From an uncultured beta proteobacterium (GTDB lineage Bacteria > Pseudomonadota > Gammaproteobacteria > Burkholderiales > Burkholderiaceae_C), in assembly GCA_903828665.1 (NCBI GenBank), contig CAIKMZ010000152.1, forward strand, positions 1 through 43,277: DNA of 43,277 nucleotides, given 5' to 3'. The notes beneath the pieces were generated by a model that saw nothing but the letters and a program-made list of their open reading frames with translations, was not told where the DNA came from and ran no database searches. Below are positions 16,986 through 26,626 of this stretch, piece by piece (position 1 is the first letter of the stretch; each line of letters starts with the position of its first letter). The translations under genes were made by a program, and so were the position numbers.

Positions 16986-19015
16986 CAAACCACCCCCGCA
17001 TCCACTGGCGAGGAAAGCCCACCCAGATCGGCTCGGGAAAACTCGAGAAACCTGTTCTTCTTCAAGTAGATCAACAGCAAGGAAATAGCTGCCGGTGTAA
17101 TGCCGGAAATACGAGAAGCTTGTCCCAGTGTTTCCGGCCTGTGCTTGTCGAGCTTTTGTCTCGCTTCTATGCTCAACGAACTGATCTGCAAGTAGTCGAT
17201 CTCTCTCGGCAGCATCAAGTTTTCGTAATGGGCAGCCCGGTTAATCGTCTCCATTTGACGCTCGATGTAGCCCGAGTACTTGGCCAGAACCTCCACCTGT
17301 TCGATAACCACTGCCTCGAACATCATCTGAGACGACAACGGACTTTCAGTTTCACGTGAAACTGAAGCATCCAGTTCTTCAGTTGCATACTTGCCGCCAC
17401 TGAGCGACATCAATTGCGCGTAACTCACTTCCGGGCGGCGCAGCAGCTCGGCCAGGCTGTACTCATGGTCGATGGGCTTGCCAAGCACCCGCTCAGACTC
17501 TGCCGGCGCCAGATTCTGCGGGCTGACCCAGATCGAGCGCAGCCGTTTTGTTTCACGTGAAACCGCATCCCGCTTGCGGTTAAACGCGTCCCAGCGAACA
17601 TCATCCACCAAACCTAACTGGCGACCCACCTCGGTCAACCGCTGGTCAGCATTGTCCTCGCGCAGTTGCAAACGAAACTCGGCGCGGCTGGTGAACATGC
17701 GGTAGGGTTCGGTCACGCCTTTAGTAATCAAATCGTCCACCATCACGCCCAGATACGCCTGCTCCCTGCCCGGGACCCATACATCCTTGGGCCATGCGGT
17801 CTTTGCGCCCGCCTGCAACGCCGCATTGATACCGGCATATAACCCTTGGGCCGCAGCCTCTTCGTATCCGGTGGTGCCGTTGATCTGCCCCGCGAAGAAG
17901 AGGCCGCCAATCGTCTTCGTCTCAAAGCTGCTTCGGAGCTGCTGAGGATCGAAATAGTCGTATTCGATGGCGTAGCCAGGTCGCAGGATGTGTGCGTTCT
18001 CCAGGCCCGCCATGGAGCGGACCAGCGCATACTGAATATCAAACGGCAGACTGGTGGATATGCCGTTGGGGTAATACTCATTCGTTGTCAGGCCCTCGGG
18101 TTCCAGAAAGATCTGGTGGCTGTCTTTGTCTGCAAACCGGTTGACCTTGTCTTCGACACTGGGACAGTAACGCGGACCAACGCCTTCTATCTTTCCGGTG
18201 AACATGGGGCTGCGTTCGAAGCCGCCGCGAATGATGTCGTGCGTGCGTTGATTGGTATGGGTCAACCAGCACGGCATTTGCCGCGGGTGCTGCTCAACCC
18301 GACCCATGAAGCTGAATACGGGCATGCGCGGACTCATGCCGCCCGGCATGCCATCGCCGGGCTGCTCGATGCACTTGCTGAAATCGATGGATCGGCCGTC
18401 GAGCCTTGGCGGTGTGCCCGTCTTCAATCGGCCTTGCGGCAGCTTCAACTCCTTGAGGCGGGCGCTCAAGCTGGTCGCCGGTGGATCACCGGCCCGACCG
18501 GCCGGGTAGTTGTTCAACCCGACATGAATCCGGCCATCGAGGAAAGTGCCCGCCGTCAAGACGACAGCACTGGCTCGAAATTTGATGCCGGACTGCGTCA
18601 CGGCGCCCACCACCCGATCGCCTTCGACCATCAGGTCATCAACAGCCTGCTGAAACAGCCACAAGTTGGGCTGGTTTTCGAGGCGATGGCGAATGGCCGC
18701 CTTGTACAGAAGGCGATCTGCCTGGGCCCGGGTGGCGCGCACAGCAGGGCCCTTGCTGGAATTCAGAATCCGAAACTGGATGCCGCTTTCGTCGGTGGCC
18801 GCCGCCATCGCGCCACCCAGCGCATCCACCTCTTTGACAAGATGTCCCTTGCCGATGCCGCCAATCGACGGGTTGCAACTCATCTGCCCCAAGGTTTCGA
18901 TGTTGTGACTGAGCAGCAGAGTCTGGCAGCCCATCCGGGCCGCAGCCAACGCCGCTTCGGTTCCAGCGTGACCTCCGCCGACGACTATCACGTCGAAATG
19001 GTGTGAATAAAGCAT
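16985..19015 (-). CDS. mnmG: tRNA uridine 5-carboxymethylaminomethyl modification enzyme MnmG (GidA)
   Basis: A 676-residue FAD protein that with MnmE modifies U34 of certain tRNAs. The N-terminal dinucleotide motif is [22 protein letters not shown] (residues about 8-29), followed by [23 protein letters not shown], then [20 protein letters not shown] and [18 protein letters not shown]. The C terminus has [18 protein letters not shown]. The ATG at 19015 places the Rossmann motif correctly. The protein is somewhat longer than E. coli MnmG (629); two VSRET insertions at residues about 484-488 and 551-555 are encoded by parS sites. The stop overlaps rsmG. Confidence 0.97.
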   Translation of the reverse strand: MLYSHHFDVIVVGGGHAGTEAALAAARMGCQTLLLSHNIETLGQMSCNPSIGGIGKGHLVKEVDALGGAMAAATDESGIQFRILNSSKGPAVRATRAQADRLLYKAAIRHRLENQPNLWLFQQAVDDLMVEGDRVVGAVTQSGIKFRASAVVLTAGTFLDGRIHVGLNNYPAGRAGDPPATSLSARLKELKLPQGRLKTGTPPRLDGRSIDFSKCIEQPGDGMPGGMSPRMPVFSFMGRVEQHPRQMPCWLTHTNQRTHDIIRGGFERSPMFTGKIEGVGPRYCPSVEDKVNRFADKDSHQIFLEPEGLTTNEYYPNGISTSLPFDIQYALVRSMAGLENAHILRPGYAIEYDYFDPQQLRSSFETKTIGGLFFAGQINGTTGYEEAAAQGLYAGINAALQAGAKTAWPKDVWVPGREQAYLGVMVDDLITKGVTEPYRMFTSRAEFRLQLREDNADQRLTEVGRQLGLVDDVRWDAFNRKRDAVSRETKRLRSIWVSPQNLAPAESERVLGKPIDHEYSLAELLRRPEVSYAQLMSLSGGKYATEELDASVSRETESPLSSQMMFEAVVIEQVEVLAKYSGYIERQMETINRAAHYENLMLPREIDYLQISSLSIEARQKLDKHRPETLGQASRISGITPAAISLLLIYLKKNRFLEFSRADLGGLSSPVDAGVV
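17348..17363. other. parS: parS site 2, inside mnmG
   Basis: AGTTTCACGTGAAACT, a perfect palindrome with the full GTTTCACGTGAAAC core; only the outermost base pair differs from the consensus. It is read as SVSRETE in MnmG. Confidence 0.88.
17549..17564. other. parS: parS site 3, inside mnmG
   Basis: TGTTTCACGTGAAACC, 15 of 16 matches to the palindromic consensus, 201 bp from site 2. It is again read as VSRET in MnmG ([10 protein letters not shown]). Confidence 0.9.
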
Positions 19016-19100
19016 GCTTGTCAATACCAATCTGGGCGGGAGGAAAGAATGCAATTTTACCGGGCACCCCCGCCTGAGCGCCGAAGAAGGGGTCAATCCT

Positions 19101-19793
19101 TCAACTCAACCCGCTTCTGGCCTCCAGCGCCACCAGTGAGCGTATCTCGATTCGGCAATAGCCGACCAACAAGACCCCTTCGCGCTCGAGCATCTTCAGT
19201 TCTTTGGACAGAGTCTGCCTTGTCACGCCCAACATCATCGCCAGCTGTTCCTGCGACACCGGTATGACCGAGCGGCATTCGCGTGCCAGGCTTGCATCAC
19301 CGCGCGCCAAAGCCATGAGGCGTCGCGCCACACGCGTACTGATGGAGCGCAACATGGTGTCCTCCACCAGGCTGTACAACAAGCGCACACGGGTCGACAA
19401 CAAGACACTCATGGCGCGCGCGAACGTCAAATTGGCCATCAATCCCTCAAACGCATTGCGCCCGACCACAAGCACTTCTGCCGGCTCCAGCGCTGTCACA
19501 TCATGCGGACGCGGCAACTGATCAAGAAGCGATATTTCACCAAACCAGTTGCCGGCCTCTATCACAGCAAGGATGCCCTCCTTGCCATCCTCGCGCAAGG
19601 TCGACACTTTGAAAGAGCCGCTGACGACACCGAAAAATCCGCCAGGTACGTCGCCTTGTCGGTACAGCATTTCACCCATGCGCAAGTTCAGACGTTCACC
19701 AGCCGCCAGGAGAGCCAGACGATTGCGCTCCGGCAAATCGCCAAACCACGGATTGGCCGCCATCGCAGGAGGTACCTCAGCTTTTGAATGCAC
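19101..19793 (-). CDS. Crp/Fnr family transcriptional regulator
   Basis: A 230-residue regulator with an N-terminal cyclic-nucleotide-binding fold (about residues 18-135; [24 protein letters not shown] and [30 protein letters not shown]) and a C-terminal winged helix ([21 protein letters not shown], about residues 178-198). No Cys cluster of the Fnr FeS type is seen at the N terminus, and the PGGF loop lacks the full cAMP-binding signature RXS. The effector is therefore unknown. It is divergent from the aldehyde dehydrogenase operon with 152 bp between the starts, so it probably controls that operon and itself. Confidence 0.88.
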   Translation of the reverse strand: MHSKAEVPPAMAANPWFGDLPERNRLALLAAGERLNLRMGEMLYRQGDVPGGFFGVVSGSFKVSTLREDGKEGILAVIEAGNWFGEISLLDQLPRPHDVTALEPAEVLVVGRNAFEGLMANLTFARAMSVLLSTRVRLLYSLVEDTMLRSISTRVARRLMALARGDASLARECRSVIPVSQEQLAMMLGVTRQTLSKELKMLEREGVLLVGYCRIEIRSLVALEARSGLS

Positions 19794-19813
19794 GCCCTAT
19801 TTCCCCAAAGTAA

Positions 19814-19864
19814 TTACCCTACATTGTAAGATTTTTGACATTTGAGAGTCGCGTAAACAATTAC
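19814..19864. promoter_or_regulatory. Two TTAC/GTAA dyads in the crp-like / aldehyde dehydrogenase control region
   Basis: TTAC (19814-19817)...GTAA (19826-19829) and GTAA (19853-19856)...TTAC (19861-19864) lie in the AT-rich divergent promoter region. They could be half-sites for the neighbouring Crp/Fnr-type regulator, but the arms are short and chance is not excluded. Confidence 0.25.
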
Positions 19865-19945
19865 TGTGCAATGTGAGTCAGATTGACGCGCCCGCACCCG
19901 AATCCGAACCTGTACGGAAACAAGACATTGCTGAGAAACCACCCT

Positions 19946-21370
19946 ATGAACGACTTGCCCCAAACACCGGTCGACAACGACCTTCAAGCCACCCTCCAAC
20001 GCCAGCGTAGCGCCTACTTTGTCAACCCGGTTCCGAGCCTGAACGAGCGTCGCGCCGATCTGCTCAAATTGCAGGCCTTCATTCTGGACAACAAAGTCGA
20101 ACTGGTCGCCGCTCTCAATGCCGACTATGGAAGTCGATCAAGACACGAAACCCTGTTCACCGAAATATTCCCGACCCTGGACGCGATCAAGGACACGCTC
20201 AAGCACCTCAAGAAGTGGATGCGGCCGCAAAGACGATCGATTGATTTGCGCAATTTCCTCGGTGCCAGGAATCGGGTCATTCCGCAACCGCTGGGCGTGG
20301 TCGGGTGCATTGTGCCGTGGAATTTTCCGATCAATTTGAGCTTTGTCCCGCTGATCTATATCTTTGCCGCCGGCAACCGGGCCATGGTCAAGATGTCGGA
20401 AAACTCTCGCCACCTGGCAAGGCTCCTGATCGAGAAAATGCCGGCTTATTTTCCCCGGGAAAAATTGGCTTTCTTCGATGAAACTGGCGGCGTCGGCATT
20501 GAATTTTCTAAACTCAAATTTGACCACCTGCTATTCACCGGCTCCGGGCAGACCGGCCGCGCCGTGATGGCCGCCGCCGCACAGAATCTCTGTCCGGTCA
20601 CACTGGAACTTGGCGGCAAGTCCCCGGCCATCGTCTGCAATGATTACCCTTTGCGCAAAGCCGCTGAGCGACTGCTGTTTGTCAAACTGCTCAATGCCGG
20701 ACAAATTTGCACCACCGTAGACCACGTCTACTTGCCCAAAGGCAAGACCATGGAGTTCGTAGCGGCGGCAAAGCAAATCGTCTGTGCCCGCTACCCGAGC
20801 CTGGACTCCGATGACTTCACCGCCATCATCGATGACCGCGCCTTCAAACGTCTGACCAGCGCCTTGGAGGAAGCACAGGCCGGTGGCGCCACACTGATAC
20901 AACTGACCCCCGGGAAACCGTGGGACGAGGCCAGCCACAAGATTGCGCCACACCTCGTTCTGAACGCCCCGGCCGACAGCGCTTTGTTGACCCGCGAGAT
21001 CTTCGGCCCGATCCTGCCGGTTCTGGAATACGACTCCCTCGAAGAGCCGATCAGCGCCATCAACCGAGGGCCGCGCCCGCTGGCCATCTACCCGTTCAGC
21101 AACAACGCCTCCACCATCCAGACGCTGCTGGACCGCGTCATGTCAGGCGGCGTGAGTGTCAACGATGCCTTGTTTCATGTCGCCCAGCACGACCTGCCGT
21201 TTGGCGGCGTCGGGGCCAGCGGCATGGGCCATTACCATGGTTACGAAGGCTTCCTCACCTTCTCCAAAATGCGCCCCGTTTTCTACCAAGCCTCCTTCAG
21301 CGCTATGAAATTCCTTTGGCCTCCCTATGGAAAGTTCGCAACCAAGTACCTCGACTTTCTCACCAAGTAA
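19946..21370 (+). CDS. Aldehyde dehydrogenase, coniferyl-aldehyde-dehydrogenase type
   Basis: A 474-residue NAD(P)-dependent aldehyde dehydrogenase. The cofactor region has IVPWNFPINLSFVPLIYIFAAGNRAMVKMSE, FTGSGQTGRAVM and the general-base Glu in LELGGKSP (about residues 210-217). The catalytic Cys is in NAGQICTTVDHVYLP (about residues 248-262). The compact length, missing N-terminal extension and the C-terminal membrane-seeking FLWPPYGKFATKYLDFLTK are typical of coniferyl/long-chain aldehyde dehydrogenases (CalB type). It starts the operon with a GMC oxidoreductase and a GST. ATG 19946 is preferred over an upstream in-frame start at 19883 because the family begins near QRSAYFVNPVPSLNER. Confidence 0.9.
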   Translation: MNDLPQTPVDNDLQATLQRQRSAYFVNPVPSLNERRADLLKLQAFILDNKVELVAALNADYGSRSRHETLFTEIFPTLDAIKDTLKHLKKWMRPQRRSIDLRNFLGARNRVIPQPLGVVGCIVPWNFPINLSFVPLIYIFAAGNRAMVKMSENSRHLARLLIEKMPAYFPREKLAFFDETGGVGIEFSKLKFDHLLFTGSGQTGRAVMAAAAQNLCPVTLELGGKSPAIVCNDYPLRKAAERLLFVKLLNAGQICTTVDHVYLPKGKTMEFVAAAKQIVCARYPSLDSDDFTAIIDDRAFKRLTSALEEAQAGGATLIQLTPGKPWDEASHKIAPHLVLNAPADSALLTREIFGPILPVLEYDSLEEPISAINRGPRPLAIYPFSNNASTIQTLLDRVMSGGVSVNDALFHVAQHDLPFGGVGASGMGHYHGYEGFLTFSKMRPVFYQASFSAMKFLWPPYGKFATKYLDFLTK

Positions 21371-21395
21371 ACAACTCTCAACCAGGCGTTCCAAA

Positions 21396-23006
21396 GTGCA
21401 AGTTCAAGAATTCGACTATGTGGTGATTGGTGGCGGGGCCGGCGGCTGCGTTGTGGCAAGCCGCCTTTCCGAGGACCCTGCTGTTTCTGTCTGTCTGCTC
21501 GAAGCCGGCGGACCCGACACCTCGGCCTTGATTCAGGCTCCGCTTGGGTTTGCCGCCACAGCGGCGCTCGGCATTCACAACTGGAACTTCAATACCGTGC
21601 CCCAACCAGGGCTGAACGGTCGATGCGGCTTCCAGCCACGCGGCAAGGTCATGGGCGGCAGCAGTTCCATCAACGCGATGGTCTACACACGGGGTAACCG
21701 GCAAGACTACGCCAATTGGGCTGCCATGGGCAACCCTGGCTGGTCTTATGAAGATGTGCTGCCACTCTTCAAACATGCTGAAAACAGTGAATGCTTTGGC
21801 GCCGATGACTACCATGGCGTTGGCGGTCCGCTCAACGTGAGCTACCTGCGCAGCCCCAGCAGCATCAATCAGGCATTTTTAGGCGCCTGCGTTGAGCAAG
21901 GGTTGCCCCAGACCCGAGATTACAACGGAGCCTCTCAATTCGGTTGCGCCCCGGCACAGGTCACACAAAAGGACGGAGAGCGCTGGAGTGCAGCCAAGGG
22001 CTACATCACACCACACATCGCGCGCTCCAACCTAACCGTGATCACGCAGGCTCATACCCAGCGCATCCTGCTGGAAAACAAGCATGCTGTGGGCGCCGAG
22101 TTTTTGCATGCCGGACAAATCGCACAAGTCAAAGCCCGGCGCGAGGTCATTCTGTCAAGCGGCGCCTACGGTTCGCCACAATTGCTGATGCTTTCAGGCA
22201 TCGGCCCGGCAGCGCATCTGCAGGAACATGGGATCTCTGTCGTGCACGACCTCCCGGGTGTAGGTCAGAACCTGCATGACCACATCACAACGGTCTTGAT
22301 CTACCGTACACAAAGCAAGGACACGACCTTCGGGTTGTCCTTTTCCGGCCTGGCAAAGATTGTCCGCAGCATCTTTGAATGGCGCAAGGATCGCAAAGGC
22401 ATCATCACCAGCAATGTGGCGGAGTCGCAGGCCTTCCTGTTTGCCGATGCAAGCGAACCAGCCCCTGATATTCAGCTGGCCTTTTGCACTGGCATCGTCG
22501 ACGATCACACTCGCAAGAACCATTTGGGACACGGCTACACCCTGCACGTCACGCTCATGCGTCCGAAGAGTCGCGGCAGCGTCCGACTGCAAAGCGCCAA
22601 CGCCAAGGATGCGCCTTTGATCGACCCCCAGTTCCTGTCTGACCCGCGCGATGTGGCAACCCTCGTCAAAGGAACTCAAATCGGCTATGACATCATGCAG
22701 AGTAAAGCCTTTGCCCCTTACCGGGGAAACATGCTTTACCCGCTGGAACGCAACAACCCGGTTCAGATCGAGCAGTTTCTGCGCGATCACGCCGACACCG
22801 AATACCACCCATGCGGTACCTGCAAGATGGGGCCGACCAGCGATCCAATGGCCGTAGTGGACGCTCAATTGCGTGTTTACGGCATCCGGAACCTGCGTGT
22901 GGTCGATGCATCCATCATGCCGCAATTGGTCTCCGGCAATACCAACGCACCCACCATCATGATTGCGGAAAAAGCCGCCATCATGATCAAGACTCAAGTT
23001 CATTGA
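21396..23006 (+). CDS. GMC-family FAD-dependent alcohol/choline dehydrogenase
   Basis: A 536-residue flavoprotein. The ADP-binding motif VIGGGAGGCVVASRLSE is at residues about 9-25 and LLEAGG closes the beta-alpha-beta unit. GMC signature 1 is GKVMGGSSSINAMVYTRGN, signature 2 GAYGSPQLLMLSGIGP, and the C-terminal active-site block is EYHPCGTCKMG...SGNTNAPTIMIAEKAA. I choose GTG 21396, 25 bases after the aldehyde dehydrogenase stop, because it starts just before the FAD motif. It should oxidise an alcohol to the aldehyde that the upstream enzyme then oxidises. The real substrate is unknown. Confidence 0.88.
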   Translation: MQVQEFDYVVIGGGAGGCVVASRLSEDPAVSVCLLEAGGPDTSALIQAPLGFAATAALGIHNWNFNTVPQPGLNGRCGFQPRGKVMGGSSSINAMVYTRGNRQDYANWAAMGNPGWSYEDVLPLFKHAENSECFGADDYHGVGGPLNVSYLRSPSSINQAFLGACVEQGLPQTRDYNGASQFGCAPAQVTQKDGERWSAAKGYITPHIARSNLTVITQAHTQRILLENKHAVGAEFLHAGQIAQVKARREVILSSGAYGSPQLLMLSGIGPAAHLQEHGISVVHDLPGVGQNLHDHITTVLIYRTQSKDTTFGLSFSGLAKIVRSIFEWRKDRKGIITSNVAESQAFLFADASEPAPDIQLAFCTGIVDDHTRKNHLGHGYTLHVTLMRPKSRGSVRLQSANAKDAPLIDPQFLSDPRDVATLVKGTQIGYDIMQSKAFAPYRGNMLYPLERNNPVQIEQFLRDHADTEYHPCGTCKMGPTSDPMAVVDAQLRVYGIRNLRVVDASIMPQLVSGNTNAPTIMIAEKAAIMIKTQVH

Positions 23007-23076
23007 ACCCCGGCTACTATCGCCGCTCGCGATCCATTCGAACTGGATTCCTGCAAGATTTCTCAAAGGACACTCA

Positions 23077-23691
23077 ATGAAACTTTACTACTCACCTGGC
23101 GCGTGTTCGCTGTCTCCCCATATTGCACTGAAAGAATCCGGTCTTGTTTTTGAGGCCATTGCGGCGCCAACCAAGACGCATCAACTGGCCGACGGAACCG
23201 ACTACTACACGATCAATCCGCTCGGCTATGTACCGCTGCTGGTTCTGGATGACGGCTCGCAACTGCGGGAAGGTCCTGCCATCGTTCAATACATTGCCGA
23301 TCAGGTTCCTGACAAGAAACTCGCTCCGGCCAATGGAACATTTGAACGCTACAAGTTGCAGGAATGGTTGACGTTCATTGGCACGGAACTGCACAAGGGC
23401 TTTTCTCCGCTGTTCACACCTGGCATGCCGGAAGAAGCCAAGACAATGGCCAAGACCCGCTTGCGCTCACGCCTGCAATGGGTTGATGGTGAACTGGCCA
23501 AATCAGACTATCTGATGGGGAGCACATTCACGGTGGCGGACGCCTACCTCTTCACAGTGAGCAGTTGGACGCCCCACGTCGGAATTGACCTGTCCGATTT
23601 CAGAAATCTGCTGGCATTTCGCGCCCGTGTCGGCGCCCGCCCGGCCGTGATCGCTGCCATGCAGGCCGAAGGTCTGATCAAGTCAGCATAA
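23077..23691 (+). CDS. gstA: Beta-class glutathione S-transferase
   Basis: A 204-residue GST. The thioredoxin-like N domain begins MKLYYSPGACSLSPHIALKE, with the beta-class Cys10, and has NPLGYVPLLVLDDGSQLREGPAIVQYIAD with the cis-Pro and the SNAIL-like glutathione contact (here EGPAI). The C-terminal helical domain has LMGSTFTVADAYLFTV. It conjugates or reduces electrophiles with glutathione. Seventy bases after the GMC gene and on the same strand, it probably protects against reactive aldehydes or processes a lignin-type substrate; that part is inference. It is convergent with copA across a 291-bp gap. Confidence 0.93.
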   Translation: MKLYYSPGACSLSPHIALKESGLVFEAIAAPTKTHQLADGTDYYTINPLGYVPLLVLDDGSQLREGPAIVQYIADQVPDKKLAPANGTFERYKLQEWLTFIGTELHKGFSPLFTPGMPEEAKTMAKTRLRSRLQWVDGELAKSDYLMGSTFTVADAYLFTVSSWTPHVGIDLSDFRNLLAFRARVGARPAVIAAMQAEGLIKSA

Positions 23692-23982
23692 AAAAATAGT
23701 TTGAGCAAAGTTCGTTGTAAACATGTTTTGCGTCCATTGTCAAAGCACAGCTCTGTGGATATTTCTTGCACAAACGGGAGCTTATCCACAGACTCATCCA
23801 GATCGCTCAGGTTATCCAGTCCGGGCAAGCAAAGCAAAGCAGGGTCACCCACATTGCTTGAGATGATTCAAGTATTTGATTTAGAAGAAGAATTGACGCT
23901 TTTCCACAGTTCGGTGCAAACCTTATCTACTACTACTATCTTCAATAAGAAGAATTAGAGAAAGAAGAGACTGAAACCGCAA
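23692..23982. other. oriC: Candidate replication origin (DnaA boxes plus DnaA-trio)
   Basis: A 291-bp gap between the 3' ends of two convergent genes, about 41% GC by hand count (23861-23970 about 33%) in GC-rich surroundings. DnaA boxes: TTATCCACA at 23782-23790 (perfect), ATATCCACA on the minus strand at 23754-23762 (8/9), TTTTCCACA at 23900-23908 (8/9), and weaker TCTTGCACA at 23764-23772 and TTATCCAGT at 23812-23820. The 8/9 box at 23900 is followed by a mixed spacer, then four consecutive CTA triplets (23927-23938), then an A-rich run. This order (box, spacer, DnaA-trio, AT-rich) is the described bacterial unwinding layout. mnmG and parS lie 5-7 kb away. dnaA is not in the window, so a secondary DnaA-binding locus such as a titration site is the main alternative. 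Confidence 0.6.
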
Positions 23983-26304
23983 TCAAGCTTTTCTTGAGAT
24001 TTCTTCCGGCTTCCAGCGCTTGAGCAACAACGCATTGCTCATGACGCTGACCGAACTCATGGCCATTGCAGCGCCGGCAACGACGGGATTCAGAAAACCC
24101 AGTGCCGCCAACGGAATTCCAGCCACGTTGTAGATGAAGGCCCAAAACAGGTTCTGCCGGATCTTGGCCACGGTCCGGGCGGAAATGGCAAGCGCTGCCG
24201 CCACCAGCGCCGGGTCGCCGCGCATCAGGGTGATGCCTGCTGCGTGCATGGCAACATCGGTGCCATTGCCCATGGCAATACCCACATCGGCCGCTGCCAG
24301 TGCAGGTGCGTCATTGACACCGTCACCGACCATGGCGACGGTCTGGCCGCCTTTTTTCAGATCGGTGACCAATGCAGCCTTGTCGCCTGGCAGGATCTCG
24401 GCTTTCACTTCCCCTTGCTCTGGCTTCAGTCCCAGACGGCGTGCCATGGCTTCGGCGGCTTGCTGGTTGTCACCTGAAATCATCACGATCTTGATGCCTC
24501 GTGCGCGCAAACGTGCCAAAGCTTCCCGGGCGCCGGGTTTTGGTTCATCACCAAACGTCATGGTGGCAAGAACCCGTATCTGCTCTGCCTGCTGGTCATG
24601 GGCTGGCAGGCGTTGCGCCAGTACGGACACCGTCTGCCCTGTATTTTGAAATTCGAGGGCATGTGGGCCTGCTACGCCCCCTTCATGGTCCATACGATGA
24701 ACCCCCAACTCATTCATCCAGCGCAAGCTGCCAATCAAATAGGTATGGATCACGCTATCAATCTCCACCTCGCCTTCGGTGCCGCGGCCGGGCAGGCTGC
24801 GCACATTGAAAGGAGTCTTGATGACAATTCCCCGTCCACGCGCCGCAGTAACAACGGCGCGCGCCAAAGGGTGCTCGCTGCCGCTTTGCAGGCAGGCTGC
24901 AATACCCAGCAGAGTGCTTTGGGTTGGTGCGCTTTGTCCTGATTCATCAAGCACATCGTGATCGCCCACGAAGAAATGGGTCAGCCGCGGTTGTCCAACT
25001 GTCAAAGTGCCGGTCTTGTCGAATGCCACGACATTGACCTTGTGCGCAATTTCAAGCGCTTGTGCATCCTTGATCAGGATGCCGTATTTGGCTGCAACAC
25101 CGGTGCCAGCCATGATTGCCGCTGGTGTTGCCAGTCCAAGTGCACAAGGGCAGGCAATGACCAGCACTGCTACCGCTCTGATCACGGCCAGTTCAAAAGG
25201 ATGGCCAGTTAACCACCAGGCAAACAAAGTCACCAGGGCGATACCCAATACCACCGGAACAAAAACCGCACTGACCTGATCAACCATGCGCTGGATCGGC
25301 GCCTTGGCCGCCTGCGCGTCTTCCACCAAACGGATGATGCGTGACAGCACCGTTTCGGCACCAGTGGCCTGCACCTGCATCACAATGCGGCCATCGCCAT
25401 TGATGGAGCCACCCGTCAATGCGGCCGCAGGGTCGGAGCCAGTCTGTTTGTCAACCGGCAATGGCTCGCCGGTGAGCATGGATTCATCGACCTGGGTGCA
25501 GCCTTCCAGCAACAGGCCGTCAACCGGAATGCGTTCTCCCGCCAGCACCACCAGACGATCACCAACCATGACCTCGGCCACCGGAACATCCAATTCACCA
25601 TCCGGACCCATCAGATGTGCCAATTCGGGTCGCAAGGCATGCAGGGCCCGAATCGCCGATGTGGTCTGGTGCTTGGCGCGTGTTTCCAGCCATTTTCCCA
25701 GCAATACCATGGTGATCACGACGGCCGAGCCTTCAAAATACAAATGCACAGGGGCGCCGGGCGCGGCGGTCAGCCACAGCCACATTGACAGCGCCCAACC
25801 GGCCGTTGTACCAATGGCGACCAGCAAATCCATGTTGCCCGCCAGCGCTTTGAGCGCATGCCAGCCCGCCTTGAAAAAGCGCGCCCCAAGAATGAACTGC
25901 ACCGGAGTCGCCAGCGCGAACTGGATCCAGGCCGGCAGCATCCAGTGTTGACCCACGGCTTCGCCCAGCATCGGCAAGACCAGCGGAGCGGACAAGGCCA
26001 GGCCAATGGCAACCGGCATGAAACCAGCCCAGGCCGAGGTGTCGACAGCGTCCAATGCGGTATTGGGTGCAACGGGTTCATAACCGGCATCACGCACGCT
26101 GCGGCGCAGTCGGGCTTCCATCTGTTCCGATGGGGTGTAGGTGATGCGTGCCGACTCGGTCGCCAGATTCACGGTGGCTTGCTGCACACCGGGTACCTTC
26201 TTCAAGGCTTTTTCGACGCGCGCCACGCAGGATGCGCAGGTCATGCCGGCAATGCCGATGTCCACGGACGCCGTGGAGGCGGGCTGGGTAGAAACTGTAT
26301 TCAT
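23983..26304 (-). CDS. copA: Copper-exporting P1B-type ATPase CopA
   Basis: A 773-residue heavy-metal P-type ATPase that pumps Cu(I) out of the cytoplasm. One N-terminal metal-binding domain has GMTCASC (residues about 20-26). The membrane metal site is ACPCALG, the phosphatase loop TGEPLP, the phosphorylated Asp in DKTGTLT, the nucleotide site SEHPLA and the hinge [20 protein letters not shown]. The final helices have YN and MSSVSV motifs of the Cu(I) (1B-1) class. ATG 26304 lies only eight bases from the -10 of a CueR-type promoter, so the message may be leaderless. The gene is divergent from copZ-cueR. Confidence 0.95.
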   Translation of the reverse strand: MNTVSTQPASTASVDIGIAGMTCASCVARVEKALKKVPGVQQATVNLATESARITYTPSEQMEARLRRSVRDAGYEPVAPNTALDAVDTSAWAGFMPVAIGLALSAPLVLPMLGEAVGQHWMLPAWIQFALATPVQFILGARFFKAGWHALKALAGNMDLLVAIGTTAGWALSMWLWLTAAPGAPVHLYFEGSAVVITMVLLGKWLETRAKHQTTSAIRALHALRPELAHLMGPDGELDVPVAEVMVGDRLVVLAGERIPVDGLLLEGCTQVDESMLTGEPLPVDKQTGSDPAAALTGGSINGDGRIVMQVQATGAETVLSRIIRLVEDAQAAKAPIQRMVDQVSAVFVPVVLGIALVTLFAWWLTGHPFELAVIRAVAVLVIACPCALGLATPAAIMAGTGVAAKYGILIKDAQALEIAHKVNVVAFDKTGTLTVGQPRLTHFFVGDHDVLDESGQSAPTQSTLLGIAACLQSGSEHPLARAVVTAARGRGIVIKTPFNVRSLPGRGTEGEVEIDSVIHTYLIGSLRWMNELGVHRMDHEGGVAGPHALEFQNTGQTVSVLAQRLPAHDQQAEQIRVLATMTFGDEPKPGAREALARLRARGIKIVMISGDNQQAAEAMARRLGLKPEQGEVKAEILPGDKAALVTDLKKGGQTVAMVGDGVNDAPALAAADVGIAMGNGTDVAMHAAGITLMRGDPALVAAALAISARTVAKIRQNLFWAFIYNVAGIPLAALGFLNPVVAGAAMAMSSVSVMSNALLLKRWKPEEISRKA

Positions 26305-26311
26305 GCTGGCT

Positions 26312-26342
26312 AGCCTAAGGCTTACCATGGTGTCAAGGTCAA
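26312..26342 (-). promoter_or_regulatory. CueR-type promoter of copA
   Basis: Read leftward: -35 TTGACC (26342-26337), a 19-base spacer, -10 TAGGCT (26317-26312). The over-long 19-base spacer with CTTG...GTAAG dyad elements is the hallmark of MerR-family activated promoters. The start point should fall at about 26305, directly at the copA ATG. Confidence 0.75.
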
Positions 26343-26359
26343 GTATTTTTGCTGAATGC

Positions 26360-26390
26360 TTGACCTTGCCATCGGGGTAAGGTTCAAAAT
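26360..26390 (+). promoter_or_regulatory. CueR-type promoter of copZ-cueR
   Basis: -35 TTGACC (26360-26365), 19-base spacer, -10 CAAAAT (26385-26390). The operator dyad ACCTTGCC-ATCGG-GGTAAGGT (26363-26383) matches in 7 of 8 paired positions and fits known CueR/HmrR sites. It lies about 40 bp before copZ, with AGGAG as ribosome site. Confidence 0.8.
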
Positions 26391-26428
26391 CCATCATCTT
26401 TCCACGCATTCACTCACAGGAGTTCTTC

Positions 26429-26626
26429 ATGAATCAGACTTTTGCCGTTTCCGGCATGACTTGCGGACATTGCGAAAAGGCGGTGATGCGAGCCGTGAAA
26501 CAAGTGGATCCAAACGCCGAGGTCAAGATTGACCGCAGTCAGGGAAAGGTCGATGTGGTGTCAGAACAGCCACGTGAACTGCTGGCCAAGGCGATTGTTG
26601 AAGAAGGTTACGAAGTCACCGCATGA
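26429..26626 (+). CDS. copZ: CopZ-like copper chaperone (HMA domain)
   Basis: A 65-residue single heavy-metal-associated domain. The metal site MTCGHC is at residues 10-15, in the loop after the first strand (QTFAVSG). The fold ends with LAKAIVEEGYEV. It should carry Cu(I) in the cytoplasm to CopA and CueR. AGGAG lies seven bases before the ATG. The stop overlaps the cueR start (ATGA), so the chaperone and the sensor are translated together. Confidence 0.93.
   Translation: MNQTFAVSGMTCGHCEKAVMRAVKQVDPNAEVKIDRSQGKVDVVSEQPRELLAKAIVEEGYEVTA

Noticed and set aside
26571..26586. CACGTGAA core inside copZ, similar to parS
   Set aside because: Outside the core the flanks do not match the 16-bp consensus, so it is likely chance.
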